Source of the DNA: Balanoglossus misakiensis
Taxonomy: Eukaryota > Hemichordata
DNA: 64,000 nucleotides
Direction: 5' to 3'
NCBI GenBank assembly: GCA_040954595.2
Contig: CM082585.2
Coordinates: 1,922,001 to 1,986,000, forward strand
Below the pieces are notes generated by a model. It saw nothing but the letters and a program-made list of their open reading frames with translations, was not told where the DNA came from and searched no databases. Position 1 is the stretch's first letter. Each line of letters opens with the position of its first letter. Below are positions 22,787 to 33,700 of the stretch, in pieces. The translations under genes and the position numbers were made by a program.

Positions 22787-23127
22787 GGGACAAAGTCTCT
22801 CTCTCGCTGCCCTTTTCCCATATTATATTTGATAAGAGACACCGTTTGTTATTCTACATGTGGATATATAGCGAATGAACGTTCAACCACACACAACTTC
22901 CATCCCTCTTATAGACAGGAGAGTGAAAAACTCGCCAAAATGAATAATCGTTCTTTACCATTTATTCATTTTGGGCGAGTTTTTACTCTCATATCGTACA
23001 AACGAGACGGAAGTTGTGTGTGGTCGAATGTTGATTCACCATATATCCACATGTAGAATAACATCAATGGCGTCTTGTATCATACATAATTAATTGAAAA
23101 AAGGCAGCGATGAGAGACTTTGCCCCT
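22787..23127. mobile_element. Palindromic TTAA MITE, copy 1
   Basis: The arms AGGGACAAAGTCTCTCTC and GAGAGACTTTGCCCCT enclose an almost complete palindrome of about 340 bp. It has long inner arms (CTACATGTGGATATATAGCG with its inverse, and AAAATGAATAATCG with CATTTATTCATTTT). TTAA follows at 23128-23131. On the left the TTAA is missing, apparently through a small deletion compared with the copy at 40873-41203. Confidence 0.8.
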
Positions 23128-23131
23128 TTAA

Positions 23132-23556
23132 ACAATTGGTCAGCTCTGCGAATATAGTTCACCTGACCACTTCCTTTGCTAAGTAAGAGTGTTGTTTATG
23201 TAATAATATCAATATAATATTTATTACTTATATAGCACATTATGCAATAAATCTCAATGTGCTGCTTTGAAGTGTTTCCCATGGTAATTTGACCTAGGTC
23301 GTTGGACCTAAAATATTCCATTCCACTCCATGGGGAGCAAACAACAGCTCACATGTGCAGCTTTTATATCAGCAAAGCAGACCTATACATACACATTACA
23401 ATATCCGATCCACCAAATTACCCTTTTCTTATAGGCGGGGAGAGGCAAGGAGATGTAAATTGCCTTGCCAGAGGACACAACACCACAACCATGCCAGGGA
23501 TCAAACTCTTGATTCTTTGATTATGGGTCTGATGCTCTAACCACTGGACTATGACA
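23132..23556 (-). mobile_element. tRNA-derived SINE-like element, copy 1
   Basis: Reading on the minus strand from 23556, a Pol III A-box-like sequence (TAGTCCAGTGGTTAGAGC, 23534-23551) is followed about 25 bp later by a B-box-like sequence (GAGTTTGATCCC, 23498-23509). The body has the GGCAAGGCAATTTACATC..CTTGCCTCTCC pattern common in invertebrate tRNA SINEs. The 3' part (TAGCACATT..AATCTCAATGTGCTG) also occurs in the composite modules. A second copy lies at 41208-41617. Confidence 0.65.
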
Positions 23557-23560
23557 TTAA

Positions 23561-25020
23561 TTTGAGGCCATCGCTTTCGTCAATTTCCCTGCGCTCCCCC
23601 TGGTAGTTTACGTCCAGTCCCTTACTTGTAATTGTCTTTGTTTGGCAACTGCAGGCCAAAAAGTTTTACTACCATGAATAAATCTACCCTAATCGATTAT
23701 TCATAAAAGTACAACGTTTTTTTTTTTGGAACTACTGTCGACATTGTAAAAACCCCAGGTAGTAACTTGGGGGTGAAACAAGGCAACTCTCAGTAGCTCC
23801 TGGGAACAGTTCAATTTCAAGGTCATATCATTAAATGTGCTGGTCCAGTGAAAAAAAATGGGTCTCATGAACGTTCCCCAATTCATGACTCATCGCCAAG
23901 GTCCTTGGAATGAAGCACATTTTAAAACAGGCAACTGGTCTGGTCTTTTGCTTTGTCAACTTTCGACAAGCTTTAGCCGTGCATGCCCTGTAAGTCACAA
24001 TGCACATTAGACATCAACATTACTTTAGAACATGGTGAATTTCACACAGTGTGTAGGTTATATTATTGACTGCTACAATATTTTCAGTGTTTGGGTGTAA
24101 AATGAACCCAGGTAGCTGGCAGTTGAAACACTACTGAACAAACAGTTTCATGTCAATGTAATCCAGACATTATCACTGAAGAGGTGTGAACGAGCGAAGA
24201 CATTCAGGAGGCTCCTCTGTGCAAACACTGCCCTTGGCTACCAGCTGTGAAGTGATATGATAGAATTGTACCACATCAACTAGCAAGGCCCTGCACTGTA
24301 AGATGTTAAGTGTTATTTTTTGTGTGTTTTATTTGGTCCCATTTGTATAGGTATATACAGTGGGACCTTATGGATTTGGTTGCGTCTGTATGTATGTATG
24401 GACATATGGACGGATAGATGGATGTATGTCCGTACACATCAAAAACTTGAAAACCGTTGCACCAATAACCTCGATATTTGGTGTGTAGATGCATGCTAGG
24501 CTGTAGATGGGAGTTTGTTCAAACGAAGTTGTCATTGCCAAAAATATATACAAATTAGCTGGGAAAACCTTAATTTGGTCAAAACTCAGAAACACGACAA
24601 GTCCTGGTCATGTTGATTTGAAAAAATGGTATGATAGTACCTTATATTAGCCTCACACATTTCTGTATGTTTTAAGCTAATAGTGTGAATTTTCTACTTG
24701 TTATGCATTTTTTTGTCTTTTTCCACATTTTTGGTAAAAAATCTACTTTTCTGGAATTGATCAGCCGACTTCTGTGAAATTTACTATGGAGCTTTATATA
24801 GGTGATCTGAGTTACATGATGGATACCAACGTAAAACCACATATTGCCACCAGTCAAATATGTTGAAAACAGTGTCATATTTGCTACCGAAACAGATCCT
24901 ACTGTATCCTTTAACACCCCATTAGGGAACATGTATTCAAAGCATAGTAAGTTTCCACAGTGGGAAAAATACATGCAGTAAATGTCACAGTGCATTGTTA
25001 ACAATGCATAAATTAGATAA
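23561..25020. other. Unassigned sequence with short GGAY-rich tract
   Basis: No coding region could be supported. Around 24385-24440 there is a GTATGTATGGACATATGGAC-type low-complexity tract, similar in flavour to the GACGGAC tails near 60740. Otherwise nothing is recognised. Confidence 0.45.
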
Positions 25021-26890
25021 TTAAGTCAAAGGCTGACATTTCTCACTGTGTGTGACCAGGGTATCATTTTAAACACAGACTGGACTTTGAGTATTGTGTC
25101 CAATGGAAAAAATACATCAGCATCTACGTCTGCAAAAATGGTGTCAGAACTGACATATCTTATCATGTATGCCATCGAACTCAAATGATAAAATCTTCCT
25201 TTCATGTGACCTGTCTGGTTAAAGTTTACTGCCAACATTTCACCATGCTTTACCCACCCAAGACACAGTGTGTCAAATCCAATATTTGGTTCAATGAATG
25301 AACCATGAAAGTTTCCGAATTGGTACTACCCGAAAACGTCACATCAAGCTAAATTTGGAATTTTGATGGGGTGGGGAGGTAAAGCTTATCTAACATATAG
25401 TCGTTTAGATTTAACACTATGCCTGTGAGTTACATGTTAATATTTTCTGCATGTCTGTCGCGTACAATGCGTCGGTGCGCAAAAATGATCACAGGTACTA
25501 TTCAGAAGAATTCCGCTGATTCATGATGACTATGTGCATGGAAAAACCCTGATTATGATCTAACTGATAAACAATAGCATGATATTAATAAAATATACAC
25601 ATTAACCAATGAATGAACCATCATGAAGATTGTGCCCTAACACTTATTTAAGCTTTTATCACTATTATACCTTTGTCATTACTAAAGATATGAACAGCCC
25701 TGTACACCAAAGCTATCACCACATTTGTTAACCTTTATTACACCATTCATATGAAACCATTCACCATCATCAACCTCTATTATATTCATTGTTTTGCCCA
25801 TTATAATCTGTGTACCCTCAATTTTACCACAAACCATCACCACATCAGTTAACTGTTTATTAAACACTTCCACATGTGTTGCCCATTATTATACCATTGA
25901 AATTTGTAAATCGATCATTATACCTATCATACAAGCAATTGCTGATTGCTGTTAACCCTTGTGTACCACAAGCCATTATCATGAAATAGGCAACATGAAT
26001 TTCACATAACACAGTTTGTCAGCTCTGAAAATGAAGTTATCATGATCATTATCTATGCTAATTAAAAGTGTACGTGGGAAATTGACCTTAGCAGGCGCTG
26101 CCTTATTAAGCTCAAAGTCAGAGTATAAATAAATGTACAGGCGTGTAAATTAGACAACATCAATATAACGCAGATAACACAGTTTGTCAACTCTGAGAAT
26201 ATTGTTCTCAGGACCATTTCCCATGCTTAATTAAAGTGTTGTGTATGTGGTACAGTTTGGATTCCTTGTCAGATTTCCTATAACACAGGTCGTGAGCCCC
26301 GAAAAGTACCATAACACAATTCTCATGAACATTTTCCATGATCAATAAAAGTGTTGTGTGTAGCATAGTCATTTTTCCGTTTGCTGTGACATTTGTCTCC
26401 CTGTGAGAGTTTAAGTAAATGTGGAAACACGCAAATTAGGCAACACCAATATCCCGTACATAATTCAGTGTGTTTTGTTCGCATTTTTGGTTGCCATTTT
26501 GAAAATGAACAAAGGACTTTCCATTGACCAACACCCGTATGAATACGTCCAAATTACCCAACTTTAATATTCCTTAAATAATTGGTCAGCTCTGCAAATA
26601 TTTTTCACCTGACCACTTCCTTAGCTAGGTAAGAGTGTTGTTTATGTAATAATATTAATATAATATTTATAACTTATGTAGCACATTAAATCTCAACATG
26701 CTTTAAAGTTGTTCCATGGTCATTTGACCTAGGTCGTTGGACCTAAACATTCCATTCAACTCCCTGGGGAGTACAGCTCACCATCATTAGCAATGTCAAA
26801 TTACAGTGCTTTTGGCCACATATCAACCTGGGGATTTACAGACAACTTAAAATCCCCCTCAGCATGCATTTAATCCCCATGTCAAAGTGC
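25021..26890 (+). repeat. Composite repeat module, copy A
   Basis: Collinear with 39113-40812. Both copies begin exactly at TTAAGTCAAAGGCTGA. It contains a region of ACC/ATTATACC-rich sequence, then imperfect tandem units bearing GTTCTCAGGACCATTTCCCA and AAAGTGTTGTGTATGTGG, then the segment starting TAGCATAGTCATTTTTCCG. Copy A has about 170 bp (around 26030-26200) absent from copy B, consistent with loss or gain of one tandem unit. No protein-coding capacity is apparent. Confidence 0.85.
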
Positions 26891-27420
26891 AGAGCTTGCA
26901 TCACCATCTACCCCTTACAGTACTTATGGCCATGTATTAACCTAGGGATTTACAGTCAACATTAAATACCCATGCATATATTAACCTGGGAATTTACATT
27001 CAACATTAAATACCCATGCATATATTAACCTGGGAATTTACATTCAACATTAAATACCCATGCACATGCATTAAATACGTATGCCAAAGCGCAGAGCTTG
27101 GATCACCATCTACACTGATGCATCATTAGGCTTGCTACGCCATTTCCCCTAATGCAAAGAATCACATTCAATGTCACCATTGTATTAGCTATGTCAAATT
27201 TCAGTGCTTTTGGACTTGTATTAACCCAGGGATTTTCAGTCAACTTTTAATCCCCACATGCATTTAATACCCATGTCAAAGTGAAGTGTTTGCATCACTA
27301 TCTACCGGGATGCATCATCAAGCTTGCATCGCCATTTACCCTGATGCAAAGAATCAGATTCAGTGTCACCATTTCATTAGCAATGTAAAATAAAATTGCT
27401 TTTTGCCAAGTATTAACCAG
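26790..27420 (+). repeat. Satellite monomers inside composite module
   Basis: Three to four diverged or truncated copies of the 192-bp satellite (ACAGTGCTTTTGGCCACAT, ACCTGGGGATTTACAG, GATGCATCATTAGGCTTGC, GATGCAAAGAATCACATTC) follow the module body. A short TGCCCTAG repeat follows at 27420-27480. These are the same monomers as in the large array at 43380-54440. Confidence 0.85.
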
Positions 27421-27683
27421 GGGTACCAATTCTCTGCCCTAGCAAGGGCCAGGGGTACTTATTCTCTGCCCTAGTAAAGTTTACAATCCCATAAATCACT
27501 ATTGCAATAACATGAACTATGACATGTTCAATGCACAGCAAAACAGCAGCAACCAATCCAATTGAATGTTAAAACATGTCTCAATATTTATTATCAAATA
27601 TTAATTTTTAAGATTACCCTAAGAAGTCTCTATAGTATCACACATTTTAACATCTAGGCTAGCTGATGATAAGTAATACTTAC
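27421..27683. other. Intron or flank below exon 11
   Basis: A short direct repeat with TTCTCTGCCCTAG is followed by AT-rich sequence. No further exon of the minus-strand gene was recognised below 27684. Confidence 0.4.
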
Positions 27684-27788
27684 CAGAAACTTGTCCATAT
27701 CTGATGCTTTTTGACAACAATACCAAAAGTGGTTCACAATGTGGGTCACCCATTTCAGCAGTGGTTTGCACTCTTTGTTTTGTGCAGC
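27684..27788 (-). CDS. Exon 11 of transposase-derived gene
   Basis: 105 bp, acceptor GTTTTTTTAAG, donor GTAAGT. Encodes CKPLLKWVTHIVNHFWYCCQ, the expected continuation of the family core. The acceptor is only 29 bp from the edge of an inserted LTR retrotransposon. Confidence 0.78.
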
Positions 27789-30700
27789 CTTAAAAAAACA
27801 CAGAATACACTCATGATTGTGATGTCCGGGGAGGGGTTATTGACAGTCGACAACGACGGAGTTCCACAGAAGTGATGTTTATTGAATGACAACCACGCGG
27901 GAACTAACAGTTACAGGAAATCACGTATACAGACCATGTGACAATCACGTGATCATGACAATACTATCACATCTCCTCAACTTTAGAAGAAAACTTGTAC
28001 TTTAAGTTTACAACTCGCTTTGGAAAGTATGAAATTTGCCAACACTGTCAAATTGTAATGCTTTGTGAATGATCATGTTCTAACAAACGAAAACAAACAG
28101 AACCTTAACCTTAACAAGAACTTGAGAACTTCATAACTAGGAAAATACAAATCTCCAAGAGAAAATTTGCTCTACAGAAACTCATTCCATAATGTTTGTG
28201 GACAGTCTTATGTCAATATAATCTATCCTTCTGGCATGCAATAGTCTTTGTGCCAAGGAGGTTTAGATTTTATTCTTGTTGAGCGTCTCACATCAGTACT
28301 ATTGGGGTTTACATTTGTCTTAGGTGAATTTGTCACTGGCATTGTTGGAGGAACATTTACAATCGTTTCCAACGATGCTGTACCAGTAGGTGAAACAGGA
28401 CTAGGACATGCTGGTCCAGTTGATTTCTGACTAGAACAGACGGGTTATACTGGCAAGTTATCCAGGTTGTTATGTGTAGACAAATCATGGATATGGGGGT
28501 TACAGGATGGAACACCATTTTGAACCCTTTGAGGTTGTTCATATGTCAAATGTTTGGAGTTCCATTCAGTGCCCTGGAAGGAAAATTCTGGATATTCCTC
28601 AACATATTTCTTTACATGTCCAGTGGACCTTCTTTTTACACCTTTGGAGTTTTCCAATAATAACGCACCTCCATCTTTCTGGATGACTTTGTATGGTTCT
28701 GTCTCGAAATTGGGAGTGAGTTTGTTTTGCCTAAATGCTTGCTGGAGCAAAACAGTATCACCTTCCCTGATATCTGAGGAAGTGGCATGTCTCCTGTTGT
28801 CGGCATAGAACTTTTGTTTCATTTTCATTCTGTTGTTTCTTTCTCTCATTTTGATTTGCCAATCAGACTCATTGATTGTTTGGGATGGAATTCTCAGTCT
28901 AGGAATTTTGTCCCTAAACTCTCTTCCCATCAGAGCCATAGCAGGAGATATGCCTGTCACAGTATGGGGTGTATTTCTATATTCAAATAGAAAATGTGTC
29001 AAATCTTTGTACCAACTTTTCTTTTGCAATTTAGCAATTCGTACAGACTTCAAAATTATTTCATTCAGCCTCTCAACACTTCCATTGCTCTGAGGCCAGT
29101 ATGGAATGGAATATTCATGATCAATACCTAAGTAATCAAGGAAACCTTCAAACTCGGCTGAGGTAAAAGGTGGACCATTGTCTGATTTGACACAGTAAGG
29201 CAACCCATGTGTAAGAAACATAGCTTCCATGGCTTTTATGACATGGGCAGCATCTGTTTTCTTTAACAAAACTACTTCAGGCCATCTAGAGTATAAATCA
29301 GTTACCACTAGTAATTTCTCACCATCACATACATCCAAAAGATCAACTGCTAAATCGAACCATGGTCCTTCAGGTAACTGTGTGGGTAATAATGGCTCTG
29401 GGTTTGGCCTGGCACTGACCAATTGACATGGATGACAGGATCGTATCAGTTTTTCCACATCCCTGTCCATTCCTGGCCACCAAACTCTGTCACGTAAACG
29501 AGCCTTTGTCCTCACAATTCCCTGATGACCCTGGTGTGCAATTTTCAAGATTTTTCTTTGCAAAACTTGAGGAACAACCAATCTGTTACCACGCATGATC
29601 AATCTGCCATACAACCATAATTCGTCTTTCACATGCCAATAGGGTGAAGACTTCAATTTTGACCAATTTGCAGAGGTAATACACTTTTCAACCAATTGCA
29701 AGCTCTGGTCTTTTGCAGATTCTCTCTCAATATCACGTGGGGTGATAGCAGATGGCATAGCCTCTAAAACAACACTACATGCAAAATCTTCAGTCTCTCT
29801 ACAATAGTTGTCAGATGGTTCGTCCACGGGCAATCTACTCAACATGTCCGCATAATTATTCTTTCCCTTGATATGGGTGATATGATAATCAAATTGTTGC
29901 ATATATAACAGCCATCTCTCAATTCTAGCTGAAGGGGGCCTGGAGTTAGGGCTGAATACTTTCAATAAAGGCTTATGGTCAGTTCTGACCTCAAAATGAC
30001 TGCCTAGCAGAAACTGCTGAAGTTTCTCACATGCCCATTTAACTCCAAGCGCCTCTCGCTCAAACTGAGAGTACCTCGACTCAACATGTGTAAGCTTTCT
30101 GCTAACATAGTACACTGGTTGATATGAACCATTACTTTGCATTTGTTCAAGGATTGCTCCAACACCAACGGGCGATGCATCAGAAGTGACTCGAGTTTTA
30201 GCACCCTGCTTGAAATAAGCCATGAATGGACTTGTGGTCAATTTATGTTTGATGAGATTGAATACTTTCTCATGCTTGGGAAGCCATTTCCACTTTGCAT
30301 CTTTGCGAGTCAAATCCCACAGTGGGCTTGTCACTGTTGCAAATTTATCGACATATTTTGAGCAAAATTGAGCCAGCCCAAAGAAACTTCTCAATTCTGA
30401 TTTGTCAGTTGGCGTTCGAGCTTTTACAATAGCTTTGACCTTCTCATCAGTGAGTTTCATACCCTGGGCCGTCATCAAGTGACCCATGAATATCATACTG
30501 TCTCCTAGCTTACATTTTGTAAAGTTCAGCGTTAAACCATGCTCACTAAAACGCTTGATCACTTTCCCAACTCTGGCATGCAGCTGCTCATAATTTTCAG
30601 CTACTACTCTAATATCATCATGCATGTTGTGGGCACCCTCACAGCCCTTCAAAACCTGGCTAATTAGATTTTGAAACTTTTCAGTCGCCATGTTCACACC

Positions 30701-33700
30701 AAAAACTAAACGCTTGTAGCGATACAAAGAGTTGGGCCCTGAAAAGGTTGTAATATCCCTGCTCTTTTCATCGAGCTCAATTTGATGGAAAGCCATATTC
30801 ATATCAAGCTTGCAAAATACCTTGGCCCCTGAAATTTCCTCTAGCGTTTCATCCATGGTGGGAACAGGGTGTCTTTCCCTAACAATGGCTTGATTTGCTT
30901 TTCTCATGTCCAGACATAGTCTGATATCCCCATCAGGCTTTTGTACTGTTACAAGGGGGTTGACCCAAGAGGTCGGACCCGAAACCTTCTCTATTACTCC
31001 CAGCTTTTGAAGCTCGTTGAGTTTTTTCAACAACTTTAGCACGGCGGTTGAAAGGAATTCGCCGGTACTGGGCTATGGGTTTGACACTCTCATCAATATG
31101 CAAATGGAGCTTGTAGCCCTTTAACTTACCCAACCCATTAAATACCTCAGGATATTTCCTCCGCAATTCTGCAAGAATTGGCGAAGAATTATCAGCAGAT
31201 ATTGAATTTATTGTGTACAGATTCACATTTCCAACTCTCAACATATCTAAATTCTCAGAAGTACTCCGACTCAACAAAATCGGTTGATCAGCCTTGATCA
31301 CTATAAAATCAGCAATACATTTCTTTTTAGTAGGCGCTTCAACATGTAAGGCACATTTACCCAATATATCTAAAGGTTTACTAGAACCATAGGTAAACAC
31401 TTTATTGTTACAATTTCGAACTTTCACACCACGCTTTTCAGCAAGTCTGCGAAATTGTCTTTCACCAATGAGATTACATGTAGCACCACTGTCGATGATA
31501 ACCGGCACGTGTTGATTCTCGATCTGAATACCTGTATCAGTGAGGTCCTTCCCACTGGAAGCACGGAAAGCAGCATTGAAAGCATAGTACGCTTTCTCCT
31601 CGTCAGTCTCGACGTCTGCATGGCCACCATCGGCGTTTGCATCAGTAGTCGTCTGAGCTACCTTGTGTGTACCGCGACCATCACCACGCGTACGGCCACG
31701 TCCACGTGCGCTGCGGTTACCACCACTGCCTCGACTGTTGCCATTTTCACTGTCTTTAGACGGACAGTCTTCCCACTTAGCACGACAGTCTGCAGCTCTG
31801 TGTCCCGGTTTTTGACATCGGAAACACCGGTCGGATTTTTGTTCGGCATTGCGAGAACTACCACTTGTACTGGCGCGACATTCACGTTGCATGTGACCTT
31901 TCCTTCCACAACGGAAACAGGCTAAGTCCGCCATTTTGTTTTTGGCGCGCGTACGTTTACCGCCAATATTGACTGCATTTGCACTCACAGCTTGAGTACC
32001 AGACACCAAAACTAGTGCATCTTTGTCGTGATACGACCGTATGATTTGTAGTAGTTTGGTAGTGTCCAAATTCTTTTCACGATACAGCTTGCTTTTTAGC
32101 ACCTTGTCGCTGATGTAGAGCAAGACACGATCTCTTATCTGGTTGTCTTTTTCCGTCTCGGGAAAATCACAGTCTTTCAGTAGGTTCTTGAGACGTATTA
32201 CGTAGCTGTCGACCGTCTCCCCGGACGTGGGAGTTGCGCTGTAAAACTTCTGTCTCGCCATAGGAACGTTTTTCTGCAGTTGAAAGTGTTTATCCAAACA
32301 TGCTATCAACGTTGCGCAGTTTGTGACGTCACCAGTTTCATCTTCAGATTTAGTGCTAACAATGTCTCTGATGCCCGCTCCAGCCATGTGCAAAAGTAAG
32401 GCACGCTTCTGCGCATTATTTGAAACACCAGAAGCTGCTACGAACAGTTCAAATTCCTGAAGCCAACGCTCCCACCTTTGCTGAAGAGCCTCCGGTTCGC
32501 CTTCACAGTCGAATCCCGCCACTCCTGGCAGTCCGGACAGCGTTACGGGTGTAGACATTTTCATGCACTCAAATCACGGCTAAAAAGTCACCAAATCTCG
32601 TAAAGGTTGCTTGCGTATGTTCTTCGATAGTTAATTTAGACAACTAAATCCTCGTCGCCATTTATGTGATGTCCGGGGAGGGGTTATTGACAGTCGACAA
32701 CGACGGAGTTCCACAGAAGTGATGTTTATTGAATGACAACCACGCGGGAACTAACAGTTACAGGAAATCACGTATACAGACCATGTGACAATCACGTGAT
32801 CATGACAATACTATCACAATGATCTGATATAAACTGATGGTTCATAACTATTCACCATAGACCTGAACTTGTTTGTGACATTTACTGATGCAAATAACAA
32901 CTGCACAATTTGAATATTGCCATAACTATTTTCAAAGGTAGTTTGACACCCACCCCACCCAAAATGATAGAAGGATCAGTTAGTAACATTCTATACCCTT
33001 ACATTTTTATGTGTCAGTGTCACACATATTTAGAAGATAAATGAAAACTGAATACAAGAATAAAAGTTTGTCTAACCTTTATGATCTTCTTTGACAAGTT
33101 CTTGGCAGCATGCCAAATGTCATGAGAATGTTTTATGTCTGGGTGATCGTCTCCTATAAGAGTGGGTAAATGTGATTACAAATGGAGCTTCAAAATGACA
33201 GTGTTATGATTGCCAAATACATTATCTCAGAAAAACAAAATCAACATTGACCTGTATAACAGCTTTGCTTTTGGCATTTCAAAGCAACATATAACCCAAG
33301 TTAAGATGGGTCCCTAGGATCTTTTTGCTCGTTGCTATGGGCCTTTATAGGACACTACACTCAATTTTGATCGAAACCGTTATGAACGTCCGACAAGGGG
33401 CTTGTAACTAGTTAAAAATACGCACGATTGTGTGCACACCCCCTGTCCGAGTATGGTTACGGCAGCTACCGCCCGGCCATAGGCCGCCACGCTAATACGG
33501 CAAAGCAGCAGTCACCGATAGCGTGCGCGTCCTGTAACCACAGTAACTGGATCGAACGCTAAATATCCAATGTTTTGTACACAGAGATTTTGTACCGTTC
33601 ACGAAAATCCCTAAGGCTTTTTTCATAGGCGACGTAGGCCAGCCAAATTTGACCTGCTTGTTGAGAACGCACTTCCGCATAGTGTGACGGATCGTTTTTT

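Larger units (their letters stand above)
27818..32818 (-). mobile_element. Young Mag-type Ty3/gypsy LTR retrotransposon
   Basis: 5001 bp with 154-bp LTRs that appear identical by eye, TGTGAT..ATCACA ends and a 5-bp duplication (ATGAT). On the minus strand the order is LTR, primer site (TGGCGACGAGGAT), gag with two knuckles, protease, RT, RNase H, integrase, a purine tract and LTR. RT style (GAKVFCKLDMNMAFHQIEL) places it with Mag/SURL-type elements. Identical LTRs mean recent insertion. It lies in intron 10 of the minus-strand gene, in the same orientation as that gene. Confidence 0.93.

Noticed and set aside
24672-25004. 110-codon minus-strand ORF as a further exon of the transposase-derived gene
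   Set aside because: No acceptor or donor in phase with exon 11 and no similarity to the family core.
27972-28444. Envelope gene in the young LTR element
   Set aside because: There is no long ORF between the pol stop and the 3' LTR, so it is a plain retrotransposon.
31455-31925. 156-codon plus-strand ORF rich in S and T
   Set aside because: It is antisense to the RG-rich and zinc-knuckle part of gag in the Mag-type element and shows no features of its own.
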